This document shows, one piece after another, positions 33,249 to 40,437 of a stretch of 40,437 nucleotides of DNA. A program made the translations under genes and the position numbers. The stretch's first letter is position 1. Every line of letters starts with the position of its first letter. Source of the DNA: CAYHOI01 sp964358175 (GTDB taxonomy: Bacteria > Margulisbacteria > Riflemargulisbacteria > GWF2-35-9); contig CAYHOI010000005.1 of assembly GCA_964358175.1 (NCBI GenBank), positions 1 through 40,437 on the forward strand. The letters run 5' to 3'. The notes beneath the pieces were generated by a model that was not told where the DNA came from, ran no database searches, and saw nothing but the letters and a program-made list of their open reading frames with translations.

Positions 33249-34408
33249 ATTGTCGGCCTTTGCAAGATGGCTCCCTCGGACGAGGAATAGGCAGCTATTT
33301 GCTCAACTTACTGGAACAATGGTCATCGCCAGATAACCTTCGTCTGGTGTTTGTTGCGGAAAAACCCATCCCCGACTTGCCCATATTGCGACATTTCAAG
33401 TCTCTTATATACTCACCTACGCCGATACTCTGGCGCATCCCTGCGCACTTCGCAAATTTCCTGCGCTCCCATCAAGTTGAGCTCTTTCACTTCAGCGGCC
33501 AGTACAATGTGATCCCGCTTCCCCTGCCCTACTCAGTGACGGTTCACGACATCATGTATTTTCCGCTCAGGAAGCTGGAGATTGAGAAAGCAACCTCGCC
33601 TTGGCAACGGATAAGATGGATTCTTGATCTTGTCTGGATGACGCTACGAGCCCAACGTGAGCTTCGAAAAGCCGCCGGTCTCATCGCGGTGAGCCAATTT
33701 ACAAAGGATGACCTTACCGTTCATCTAGGCATTCCGGCTGAAATGATCACGGTTATTCACAATGGAATCGATTCAGATTTTCTTCTTGCGAACCCGGCCA
33801 ATCGTTCTGTGTTGAAGCGTTACAGTCTCCCTGCCCAATTCATCCTTACCGTCGCACCCTTCGAGGAAAGAAAAAATCTGAGAACCATGATCAAATCCTG
33901 TCTAGCACTTGAAGAGAATATCCCGCTTATTATCGTCACCAAAAGACACCCTGCTCCACCGGCGGACATTCAATCTCTTCTCGACAATAATCCTGAGAAA
34001 ATACGTCTGCTCACCGAGATTTCAAAGCCGGATCTGGTAGCACTGTACCAACTGGCAACCGTTTTCTTATTCGCAACAAATTATGAAGGGTTTGGCTTGC
34101 CTGTTTTGGAAGCTATGGCTGTGGGCACTCCCGTGATCACCTCTACGGTTACAAGTTTACCCGAGATAGCTGGCAATGCCGCTTTGCTCGTTGATCCGCA
34201 TAATCCAACTTCAATCACACAAGGACTAGATCAACTCCTCCACGATCCTGAAAAAAGACAAGATTATGTTGCCAAAGGATTCGAAAGGGTCAAATTATTT
34301 TCCTATAAGCACGCTGCCTTAGAAACAATGCGATTTTTTGAAAAGACTATTTCAAATTCGCAAACTCACACCTCTGCGCCAAAAAACACAGCCCACACTT
34401 TGGCTTGA
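33233..34408 (+). CDS. Family 4 glycosyltransferase
   Basis: A 391-residue GT-B retaining glycosyltransferase. The N-terminal domain begins LVALDCRPLQDGSLGRGIGSYL, and VIHNGID and the donor-binding motif FATNYEGFGLPVLEAMAVG (E-x7-E type) mark the C-terminal domain. I start at 33233, with GGAG upstream inside the previous gene, and not at an earlier in-frame codon. Its last 62 bases are antisense to the end of nth. Confidence 0.92.
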   Translation: MLVALDCRPLQDGSLGRGIGSYLLNLLEQWSSPDNLRLVFVAEKPIPDLPILRHFKSLIYSPTPILWRIPAHFANFLRSHQVELFHFSGQYNVIPLPLPYSVTVHDIMYFPLRKLEIEKATSPWQRIRWILDLVWMTLRAQRELRKAAGLIAVSQFTKDDLTVHLGIPAEMITVIHNGIDSDFLLANPANRSVLKRYSLPAQFILTVAPFEERKNLRTMIKSCLALEENIPLIIVTKRHPAPPADIQSLLDNNPEKIRLLTEISKPDLVALYQLATVFLFATNYEGFGLPVLEAMAVGTPVITSTVTSLPEIAGNAALLVDPHNPTSITQGLDQLLHDPEKRQDYVAKGFERVKLFSYKHAALETMRFFEKTISNSQTHTSAPKNTAHTLA

Positions 34409-35009
34409 CAGGCAAACAAATCGTTTGGCCAAATTGCACCAATAATTTATTGTAAATCTTCCAAAATCGAAGCGGAAGAATCCTTCTCAGCACCCTTTCA
34501 GTCTCATCTGGATTCTGGGTGTTCACCAGTCCCCACCGATTGCTGATCCGATGAACATGTATATCGACACAGATGCCCTCTTCCCCAAACGCTTCCGTCA
34601 CCACCAAGTTGGCCACTTTTCGACCCACCCCCGGCAATGTCAGTAATGTATCGATGTCTCGAGGAACTTCTCCCTGAAACTTTGTAAGGATCAAGTGAGC
34701 GATTTCCTTCAATTGTCCGGCTTTACGGTTGTAGAATCCGCAGGGAAAAAGAAGTTTTGCAAGGACAGAAACTTCCACGCCCACAAGTTCTTCCCAACTG
34801 TGGATCTTTTCATAGAGCTTTTCGGATACACTCCACGTTGTTTTCTCTTTGGTTCTCAGACTGATAACAGCGGATACTAGGATCTTGAACGCTCGCTTTT
34901 GCACATCCTCAATCGTATTCAGCTCATGCGAGATATAGAGCTTCTGCGCATGTAGCACTTTCTTTTCAATTTCGGAAAGAATTTCATCAAGATCGTTGGG
35001 AATAATCAT
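34347..35009 (-). CDS. nth: Endonuclease III (DNA glycosylase/AP lyase)
   Basis: A 220-residue base-excision repair enzyme that removes oxidised pyrimidines. The helix-hairpin-helix LPGVGRKVANLV carries the catalytic Lys, VDIHVHRISNRWGL carries the catalytic Asp, and CX6CX2CX5C for the [4Fe-4S] cluster is intact near the C-terminus. I start at the ATG at 35009, which overlaps the stop of the PLD gene as ATGA, and not at 35051. The last 62 bases overlap the convergent glycosyltransferase gene. Confidence 0.95.
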   Translation of the reverse strand: MIIPNDLDEILSEIEKKVLHAQKLYISHELNTIEDVQKRAFKILVSAVISLRTKEKTTWSVSEKLYEKIHSWEELVGVEVSVLAKLLFPCGFYNRKAGQLKEIAHLILTKFQGEVPRDIDTLLTLPGVGRKVANLVVTEAFGEEGICVDIHVHRISNRWGLVNTQNPDETERVLRRILPLRFWKIYNKLLVQFGQTICLPVKPKCGLCFLAQRCEFANLK

Positions 35010-35533
35010 TGTGTCCCACGAACTTCTGCGTAGGGGCGCGAGTGTTCCCATAAACGACCGAACTCCCGCTTAAACTCACTGATCAGATCGGAATCCTTCA
35101 AAATAAGCAAATTTTCATTGTTAAATTTTTCGGCATTGATACTCCAGTTGTAGGAACCCGTTGTCAAATACCGATCACCAATCACCATAAATTTATGATG
35201 CATCATTCCGCGTTCGCCTTCCTCGTGCATGAGATGAACTTGTGCATAACGCGACAGCCACCCTAAAACGCTGCTGCGCCCAGCTGACTGCCCGTTGTCG
35301 GCCACAATTCTGACTCTCCTTCCCTTCTGAGTTGCTCCGGCAAGTGCTAAACCAAGCTCTTTGGAGGTGAAGCTGTACATTGCCACATCGATATCAGCCG
35401 TCGTGGCTCCAATTAGCTCAACCAGTGCCTGTTTGGCCCCACCATTGGGAGAGAAATAGACACTCCCCAGACTCATCCCTAAGAGCAATACCCCTGCAAG
35501 GACTTTAATCGCCATCTTGAAGCAACTTTTCAT
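35006..35533 (-). CDS. Secreted single-HKD phospholipase D-like nuclease
   Basis: A 175-residue protein with a signal-peptide-like start (AIKVLAGVLLLGMSLGSV) and one PLD motif, H-x-K-x4-D in HHKFMVIGD followed by TTGSYNWS. Single-motif proteins such as Nuc work as dimers and usually degrade DNA in the periplasm. The start at 35533 is chosen because a promoter ends 6 bases before that ATG; an in-frame ATG at 35587 would lie upstream of the promoter. It is coupled to nth by ATGA. Confidence 0.88.
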   Translation of the reverse strand: MKSCFKMAIKVLAGVLLLGMSLGSVYFSPNGGAKQALVELIGATTADIDVAMYSFTSKELGLALAGATQKGRRVRIVADNGQSAGRSSVLGWLSRYAQVHLMHEEGERGMMHHKFMVIGDRYLTTGSYNWSINAEKFNNENLLILKDSDLISEFKREFGRLWEHSRPYAEVRGTQ

Positions 35534-35539
35534 GGGATC

Positions 35540-35568
35540 ATTCTCAATGCACGACAAAACCCTGTCAA
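35540..35568 (-). promoter_or_regulatory. Promoter of the PLD nuclease-nth pair, predicted leaderless
   Basis: On the minus strand TTGACA (35568-35563), 17 bases, then GAGAAT (35545-35540), 6 bases before the ATG at 35533. +1 falls on the start codon. Confidence 0.5.
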
Positions 35569-35601
35569 TCAAAAAATGCCTGGTCACACGGGGATATCCG
35601 G

Positions 35602-35630
35602 TTGCGAAAAACAGTCTTCTATGACAAAAT
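35602..35630 (+). promoter_or_regulatory. Promoter of the tRNA-Met gene
   Basis: TTGCGA (35602-35607), 17 bases, then CAAAAT (35625-35630), which puts the start about 10 bases before the tRNA. Confidence 0.4.
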
Positions 35631-35646
35631 AGGCCTCACCCAAGGT

Positions 35647-35723
35647 GGCGATGTAGCTCAGATGGTTAGAGCACACGGCTCATACCCGTGGTGTCAGTGG
35701 TTCGATTCCACTCATCGCTACCA
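35647..35723 (+). tRNA. tRNA-Met (CAU), elongator type
   Basis: A complete 77-base cloverleaf including the encoded CCA. The acceptor stem GGCGATG/CATCGCT has a G-U first pair. The D stem is GCTC/GAGC, the anticodon stem CACGG/CCGTG encloses the loop CTCATAC (anticodon at 35681-35683), and the T arm is AGTGG-TTCGATT-CCACT. The paired acceptor end excludes initiator tRNA, and the loop ending in C instead of AA argues against tRNA-Ile2. Confidence 0.93.
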
Positions 35724-35810
35724 ATTTATATGTTTGTTATTTTTATCTTAGTCATTGTCATGAAACTACCTTTACATCTGATTTGTCTTTTTGTCCGTCT
35801 TCTGCGTTGT

Positions 35811-35847
35811 GGAATCTTTCGCATAGCCAAACTATGCGAAAGATTCC
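35811..35847. repeat. Perfect 16-bp inverted repeat with 5-base loop
   Basis: GGAATCTTTCGCATAG, loop CCAAA, then the exact complement. No run of T follows on either strand, so it is not a standard terminator. It lies 88 bases after the tRNA-Met gene in a 206-base gap that otherwise holds no convincing gene. It may be a mobile repeat unit, a folded RNA or a protein site. I found no second copy in the window. Confidence 0.8.
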
Positions 35848-35929
35848 AAGCCTTGAAGCCAAATCAAAAATACTGCATGATCTGTAAAGGTTATTTCGTT
35901 CCAACTCCTTAGTTAGGCAACGTGGAATC

Positions 35930-36571
35930 CTATTCTTTAAGAAAATCAACACCAAGTGGATCACTTGTGAGAACCGGATGCTCTGCGTTAGGAGAAATTC
36001 TTTTGAGATATTTACTAAATACGGATAAGAAAAGTGTGGAGTGTTCGCTTTGTAGTACAAAATTCCTGCTTGACTTAGCATTATCACTCAAAACACCCTC
36101 TACCAATAACTTTTCATCAAACATATCACTAATCACTTCAAACAATGATTTAAGATGTAGGAGATCAATACCCTGAAAACAGGCTTCAATCATTCGAATA
36201 TGATGTTCTGGTGAAACATCTAACCCACTAGAAAGTGTACGTTCGAGACCAGGAATATCTTCATCTTTAGGTTTAGGGGTAGGGTTAAGATTCTCTACCA
36301 GTGTTTGAATCATTTCAGTATATAGCGAGAGAAAATTACTATTGTCTATAATATTCCCTTTGTCATTAGCTTCAAGTATCAATCTGCCTTCCGTCACCAT
36401 CCTTCTAAGGTCTCCTATGGATAATCGTTGAACTTCAGCGTTAACTTCGTGATTTACGAGCTTCCAGTTCTCATATAGATAAGTGTTAAAGCCTAGCATT
36501 GGGTCACCTCTATCTACTGGACCACCTTTTTCTTCAGAACTCTTTTGTGCCACCACTTTATTTTTCATCAT
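35930..36571 (-). CDS. Hypothetical protein
   Basis: A 213-residue soluble, mostly helical protein of no family known to me. It has no signal peptide, membrane segment or cysteine cluster (a single Cys in IEACFQG). AAGGAGGG before the ATG is a strong ribosome binding site. A run of Pro and charged residues (NPTPKPKDEDIP) in the middle looks like a linker between two helical halves. It lies between the hairpin and the copper ATPase, with 257 bases before the latter in which I see nothing else convincing. Confidence 0.6.
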   Translation of the reverse strand: MMKNKVVAQKSSEEKGGPVDRGDPMLGFNTYLYENWKLVNHEVNAEVQRLSIGDLRRMVTEGRLILEANDKGNIIDNSNFLSLYTEMIQTLVENLNPTPKPKDEDIPGLERTLSSGLDVSPEHHIRMIEACFQGIDLLHLKSLFEVISDMFDEKLLVEGVLSDNAKSSRNFVLQSEHSTLFLSVFSKYLKRISPNAEHPVLTSDPLGVDFLKE

Positions 36572-36828
36572 AACCCTCCTTATTGAACGTTTGCAAAAGC
36601 CCGATTCACGAGCTCCTAATGAATATATCGGTTTGATTGAGAGAAAATCCCATTATTTTGGAACTTTGAAGGCAATGCTTTCAGTAATCCAATCTCTAAC
36701 AATCTCGAAAAACGTGACAGCAGAAGGCGTTCATCGTTTCTTTACTCTCGATATATTCATAAAAAGCGATATATATCCATCGACCATTCAGTCCGTTTGG
36801 ATCATATTTCTTTTACACCTAAGAGGTG

Positions 36829-39198
36829 CTATAGCTTAACCTTTCGCAAGCGCAGTGAATTCGTGATAACGCAGACAGAACTGAAGCTCATGGCAGCTGC
36901 CGCGATCATGGGGCTTAGCAGTATCCCGAAGACGGGGTAAAGTGCCCCTCCGGCAACAGGGATCCCTGCGATGTTATAGATAAAGGCAAAAAATAAATTT
37001 TGCTGAATGTTTTTCATCGTCGCTCGGCTAAGCTGTCTCGCACGTACAATGCCACGCAAGTCTCCTTTGACCAGGGTTACCCCGGCACTCTCCATCGCTA
37101 CATCGGTTCCAGTGCCCATCGCGATTCCCACGTCTGCCTGGGCTAAGGCAGGTGCATCGTTAATGCCATCCCCCGCCATGGCGACAATATGCCCCTTTTT
37201 TTGTAAATCTTTAATGACATCAGCCTTTTGATCTGGAAGCACCCCGGCAATCACTTCATCAATGCCTAATTTTGTTGCTACAGCCTGCGCGGTGACCTGA
37301 TTATCACCCGTCAACATGATGATGGTTATCTTCTCATGATGAAGTGCTTTAATGGCTTCAGGGGTGCTGGCCTTTATTGAATCAGCTACCCCTAATAACC
37401 CTGCGGGTTTGCCATCCACTACGACAAACATAACCGTCTGTCCCTCTGTTTGAAGGCGCGTTGTCAAATCTGTAAAGTCAGTAAACATTACCCCCAATTC
37501 ATCCATTAATACTTGATTCCCAAGTACAACCGTTTTATTCGAGATGATTCCTTTGATCCCTTTTCCGGTCATCGACTCAAAATGAGAGGTTTCCAGAAGC
37601 GGGACTTTCCGAACCTCCGCACCCTGAACAACGGCCGTTGCAAGGGGATGCTCGCTACCCCTTTCCAGGGTCGCAGCGAAACTGAGCAATTCCAACTCCG
37701 TAAAGCCTGACGCAGGTGTCACCGAAATCAGAGTCGGCTTTCCTTCGGTCAACGTTCCTGTTTTATCTATAACCAGCACGTCCACGCTGCGCATCACTTC
37801 AATCGCTTCTGCATTTTTAAAGAGAACTCCATAAGAGGCCCCTTTGCCAGTCGCAACCATAATGGACATGGGCGTCGCAAGGCCCAAAGCACAAGGACAG
37901 GCAATCATCAGCACCGCAACGGCATTCACAAGAGCCATTGCCATGGCAGGTTGAGCTCCAAAAAATGACCAGAGTATAAACGTCATAATCGATGTCGCGA
38001 GAACGGCAGGAACAAAATATCCAGAGACCTTGTCAGCTAGGTTCTGAATAGGCGCACGGCTACGCTGAGCCTGTGAGACCATGGCTACAATTCTGGAAAG
38101 CATTGTCTGGGCGCCCACCTTTTCCGCACGCATAATGAACGAGCCTGTCCCGTTGAGGGTCGCACCGATAACCTTTTCACCATGTTCTTTGTCTACCGGG
38201 ATGGGCTCTCCCGTTACCATGGATTCATCTACCGTACTTTTGCCCTCAATGACAATTCCATCCACGGGAATTTTTTCACCCGGTCTTACGCGCAAGGTGT
38301 CTCCCACCTGAACGTGATCAATAGCGATGTCGACTTCTATTCCATCAGCTTTAATTACTCTGGCCGTTTTGGCTGCTAATCCCAAAAGTTTTTTAATCGC
38401 GGCTCCCGTCTGACTTCTGGCTTTGAGTTCCAATACTTGACCCAGCAAGATAAGGGTTACAATAACAGTAGCAGCTTCATAGTAGACCGCTACCTCCCCT
38501 GAATGTCCTCGAAAGGATGCGGGGAAAATGGCGGGAAAGAGCGTCGCAATCAAGCTATATCCATAGGTCACGCCAACCCCTAAACCAATGAGGGTAAACA
38601 TATTTAAACTTCTGTTCTTGATGGAGTCAACCGCTCGAAGGTAAAACGGCCACGCGGACCACAAGCAAACGGGTGTTGCCAATGCTAATTCCATAAAGAC
38701 ACGTGCTTTGAAAATGTCATTGTATAAGAAAAAATGACCGACCAGCATATCGCCCATGGTAATGATGAACAACGGAAGGGTTAAAAGAGACGAAAAGAAG
38801 AGCCGTTTGGTCATATTCCTTAATTCAGAGGTATCTTCTTCTTGATCAAAATCTAGGGCAGTTGGCTCCAAGGCCATGCCGCATTTAGGGCAGTTTCCAG
38901 GCCCTATCTGGTGGATTTCTGGATGCATGGGACAGGTGTAGTCGGATGTTACGCTAACCGATAACTTTTTGAGCAATTTCGCGACTTTACCTTTCCTCCC
39001 CATATGATACCCAGCTTTTTCGATAACCTCTTTGAGCAGTTCATCACGAACAGATTCCTTCAGGGTAAGATTTACCTTTTTCTCTTTGAGATTCACTGAG
39101 ACCATAGAAACTCCCGGAATTCCTGATAAAGCTGCCTTTATCGTCTGGACACAATGTTCACAGGTCATGTTGTCAACGTAGATCGCCTTTGTCGTCAT
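36829..39198 (-). CDS. copA: Copper-translocating P1B-type ATPase
   Basis: A 789-residue copper export pump. In order: an N-terminal HMA domain with the copper site MTCEHC (Cys13, Cys16), a short heavy-metal-binding domain (YTCPMHPEI and CPKCGMALEP), six core membrane helices plus two leading ones, the actuator motif VTGEP, the transmembrane CPC (ACPCALG), the phosphorylated Asp in DKTGT, the HP motif in SEHPLA and GDGIND. I start at 39198, preceded by GGAGG, and not at an earlier in-frame codon at 39234. The CPC and HMA residues favour Cu(I). A palindrome upstream overlaps its -35. Confidence 0.95.
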   Translation of the reverse strand: MTTKAIYVDNMTCEHCVQTIKAALSGIPGVSMVSVNLKEKKVNLTLKESVRDELLKEVIEKAGYHMGRKGKVAKLLKKLSVSVTSDYTCPMHPEIHQIGPGNCPKCGMALEPTALDFDQEEDTSELRNMTKRLFFSSLLTLPLFIITMGDMLVGHFFLYNDIFKARVFMELALATPVCLWSAWPFYLRAVDSIKNRSLNMFTLIGLGVGVTYGYSLIATLFPAIFPASFRGHSGEVAVYYEAATVIVTLILLGQVLELKARSQTGAAIKKLLGLAAKTARVIKADGIEVDIAIDHVQVGDTLRVRPGEKIPVDGIVIEGKSTVDESMVTGEPIPVDKEHGEKVIGATLNGTGSFIMRAEKVGAQTMLSRIVAMVSQAQRSRAPIQNLADKVSGYFVPAVLATSIMTFILWSFFGAQPAMAMALVNAVAVLMIACPCALGLATPMSIMVATGKGASYGVLFKNAEAIEVMRSVDVLVIDKTGTLTEGKPTLISVTPASGFTELELLSFAATLERGSEHPLATAVVQGAEVRKVPLLETSHFESMTGKGIKGIISNKTVVLGNQVLMDELGVMFTDFTDLTTRLQTEGQTVMFVVVDGKPAGLLGVADSIKASTPEAIKALHHEKITIIMLTGDNQVTAQAVATKLGIDEVIAGVLPDQKADVIKDLQKKGHIVAMAGDGINDAPALAQADVGIAMGTGTDVAMESAGVTLVKGDLRGIVRARQLSRATMKNIQQNLFFAFIYNIAGIPVAGGALYPVFGILLSPMIAAAAMSFSSVCVITNSLRLRKVKL

Positions 39199-39234
39199 TA
39201 GATATCCTCCAATTATGTTGGTGAAAAATATCAT

Positions 39235-39264
39235 ATCATACCTTCAGTGAGTGAAACCCAGCAA
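39235..39264 (-). promoter_or_regulatory. Promoter of copA
   Basis: On the minus strand TTGCTG (39264-39259), 18 bases, then TATGAT (39240-39235). The leader of about 30 bases includes the GGAGG ribosome binding site, so this gene is conventionally led. The -35 overlaps the end of the palindrome at 39260-39281. Confidence 0.5.
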
Positions 39265-39281
39265 TTCTAATTAGAATTGCT
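39260..39281. promoter_or_regulatory. Perfect 22-bp palindrome, probable operator
   Basis: The half-site AGCAATTCTAA is followed directly by its exact complement. It sits in the divergent gap between copA and the PqqD-like gene, over the -35 of copA, where a repressor would block transcription. A metal-responsive regulator is an obvious guess, but no regulator gene is in view. Confidence 0.65.
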
Positions 39282-39306
39282 CATCTGAGAAATTTGAGCA
39301 TGGACA

Positions 39307-39591
39307 GTGCCAAGGTCTTCTCGTAAAATAACCCTGAAGAATATGTCCATCAAAGAAAATCTGTCCCTGAATGAATCTGGTTTTATTTTTAATCCTACAA
39401 CAGGTGAGTCCTACATGGTGAACCCCACCGGTTTATATATAATGCATTTGTTAAAAACAAACAGTGATCATCAACAGGTTAAACAAGACCTGATAGATCG
39501 TTTTTCTTTGGACGCCATGCAGGTTGAAAAAGATTTCCGGGAATTTATGAATACCCTAGAGTATTTCCAACTCATTGAAACTCATGACTAA
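39307..39591 (+). CDS. PqqD-like protein (RiPP recognition element fold)
   Basis: A 94-residue protein with the PqqD winged-helix pattern: a strand pair around GFIFNPTTGESYMVNPTG, a helix YIMHLLKT, then a helical half (VKQDLIDRF, VEKDFREFMNTL) ending in a strand. PqqD-type proteins bind leader peptides of ribosomally made peptides or act as carriers in related systems. The start is a GTG at 39307 or an ATG at 39343 (MSIKEN). Its stop overlaps the ATG of the ATP-grasp gene by 8 bases, so the two proteins probably work together. Confidence 0.75.
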   Translation: MPRSSRKITLKNMSIKENLSLNESGFIFNPTTGESYMVNPTGLYIMHLLKTNSDHQQVKQDLIDRFSLDAMQVEKDFREFMNTLEYFQLIETHD

Positions 39592-40437
39592 GCCGATTAC
39601 GGTCGCGGTGACCGGACTCAATGCAGTGGACAGCCCCGGCCCTGGAATTTCGGTTATCCGATCTCTGTTAGAGTCGACACGCTATTCGGTGAAAATCATC
39701 GGCTTAGCTTATGAGTCCATGGAGCCAGGTATTTACATGAAGGAACTGGTTCATAAAACCTACCACATTCCTTATCCTTCTTCCGGCTCAGAAAATTTAT
39801 TGGAGCGTTTGCGCTATATTCATGATCGAGAGAAGATTGACGTTCTGATTCCTAATTTTGATGCTGAACTCCTCTCGTTTATTAAGCTGGAGTCTCCATT
39901 GCGTCACATGGGAATCGCGATGTGTCTACCTAATGAAAAACAGTTTGAGTCCCGACAGAAGGCGAACCTCGTTCAGTTTGGGCATGACCATGGAGTCGAT
40001 GTTCCCTATAGCAGTTCCCTGTACGCGGTCAAGGATATCGTTAAAACTCTAGCATCCTTTTCATTTCCGGTGATTGTAAAAGGCCAATATTATGAGGCCT
40101 TTGTTGCGCGTACTTTGGAGGAGACGATTGCCTACTTTAAAACCATTCAGAAGAAATGGGGATTGCCGGTCATTGTTCAACAATTTGTTAAAGGGCAGGA
40201 ATACAACGTCGTTGCACTGGGTGATGGGGCAGGAGATATGGTGGGTGCGGTGGCTATGAAAAAGAACTTTGTTACTGACAAAGGAAAGGCCTGGGCAGGA
40301 GTTTCCATCGATGAGCCTGGGTTGCTGGCTTTGGCAAAGCACATTATTCGTCGGACATGTTGGCGTGGATGTCTGGAGATTGGGTTGGTGAAAACCAGTG
40401 AGGGGAGATATTACGTGATAGAGATCAATCCCCGCAT
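39584..40437 (+). CDS. ATP-grasp family ligase, incomplete at the window edge
   Basis: An open frame of 284 codons with no stop before the edge. The N-terminal domain (VAVTGLNAVDSPGPG, LIPNFDAELLSF) resembles the pre-ATP-grasp domain of CarB-like ligases. The ATP-grasp core follows, with FPVIVKGQY for the nucleotide-binding Lys, VIVQQFVKGQEY for the hinge and VIEINPR for the metal-binding end. Such enzymes join a carboxylate to an amine through an acyl phosphate. The substrate is unknown. Translation is coupled to the PqqD-like gene by an 8-base overlap. Confidence 0.85.
   Translation, partial: MTKPITVAVTGLNAVDSPGPGISVIRSLLESTRYSVKIIGLAYESMEPGIYMKELVHKTYHIPYPSSGSENLLERLRYIHDREKIDVLIPNFDAELLSFIKLESPLRHMGIAMCLPNEKQFESRQKANLVQFGHDHGVDVPYSSSLYAVKDIVKTLASFSFPVIVKGQYYEAFVARTLEETIAYFKTIQKKWGLPVIVQQFVKGQEYNVVALGDGAGDMVGAVAMKKNFVTDKGKAWAGVSIDEPGLLALAKHIIRRTCWRGCLEIGLVKTSEGRYYVIEINPR

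Noticed and set aside
35730..35912. A 60-codon plus-strand frame with a hydrophobic start and a CxxC near the end
   Set aside because: It has no ribosome binding site and crosses a perfect hairpin, which is poor for a coding gene; the frame is probably chance.
1..40437. CRISPR arrays, insertion sequences and integrases
   Set aside because: I saw no regularly spaced repeats, no transposase or integrase motifs, and no flanking direct repeats around the tRNA.

Overview
The window is 40 kb of densely packed bacterial DNA, with about 38 protein genes, one tRNA and no gene-free stretch over 300 bases. The base composition is moderate to AT-rich. The gene set points to an uncultured anaerobe with a fermentative or hydrogen-cycling lifestyle: a complete [FeFe]-hydrogenase maturation set (hydG-hydF-hydE) faces a multimeric NAD-linked [FeFe] hydrogenase operon. 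Standalone PurS with PurQ, a PUA-less ProB, NeuB-type sugar chemistry and a Gtr cassette fit a candidate-phylum lineage, possibly Omnitrophota-like. No rRNA or other decisive marker is present, so the taxonomic guess is weak.

Layout. 0-0.9 kb: a minus-strand methyltransferase. 1.0-8.2 kb: a plus-strand housekeeping run (unknown protein, Nif3-family protein, small Cys protein, glmS, proB, proA, purS, purQ). 8.5-12.1 kb: hydG, hydF and hydE on plus. 12.1-20.1 kb: a minus-strand run prfC, ettA, hndB, hndC and a fused hndD-hndA hydrogenase subunit, followed by a truncated methyltransferase. 20.1-21.3 kb: a MntA/HepT toxin-antitoxin pair and yajQ on plus. 21.3-34.4 kb: a surface-glycan region. On minus it has an epimerase, a TPP enzyme, a HAD phosphatase and a NeuB-type synthase. 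On plus it has GtrA, a GtrB-like transferase and a large membrane protein, then a methyltransferase. A GT2 enzyme and a VapBC-like pair follow on minus, and two more glycosyltransferase-type genes on plus. 34.3-35.7 kb: nth, a PLD-type nuclease and elongator tRNA-Met. 35.8-39.2 kb: a perfect hairpin, an unknown protein and a copper P-type ATPase. 39.3 kb to the edge: a PqqD-like protein translationally overlapping an ATP-grasp enzyme that runs off the window.

How the genes work together. HydE, HydG and HydF should build the H-cluster for the hydrogenase encoded tail-to-tail with them. The hydrogenase has a diaphorase subunit (HndC), a small thioredoxin-like [2Fe-2S] subunit (HndB) and a catalytic subunit with the HndA/NuoE-like domain fused at its C-terminus, as expected of an electron-bifurcating NADH/ferredoxin enzyme. 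HydF departs from family consensus at G1, G4 and the histidine before its CxxC, and the hydrogenase departs at the first two H-cluster motifs.

The most general signal is in the promoters. At least six genes have a -10-like hexamer ending 6-9 bases before the start codon, several with a good -35, which implies leaderless or nearly leaderless transcripts. The other notable items are the PqqD/ATP-grasp pair at the right edge, a 22-bp perfect palindrome between it and the copper ATPase, and a glycan enzyme whose YxxxK tyrosine is a histidine.
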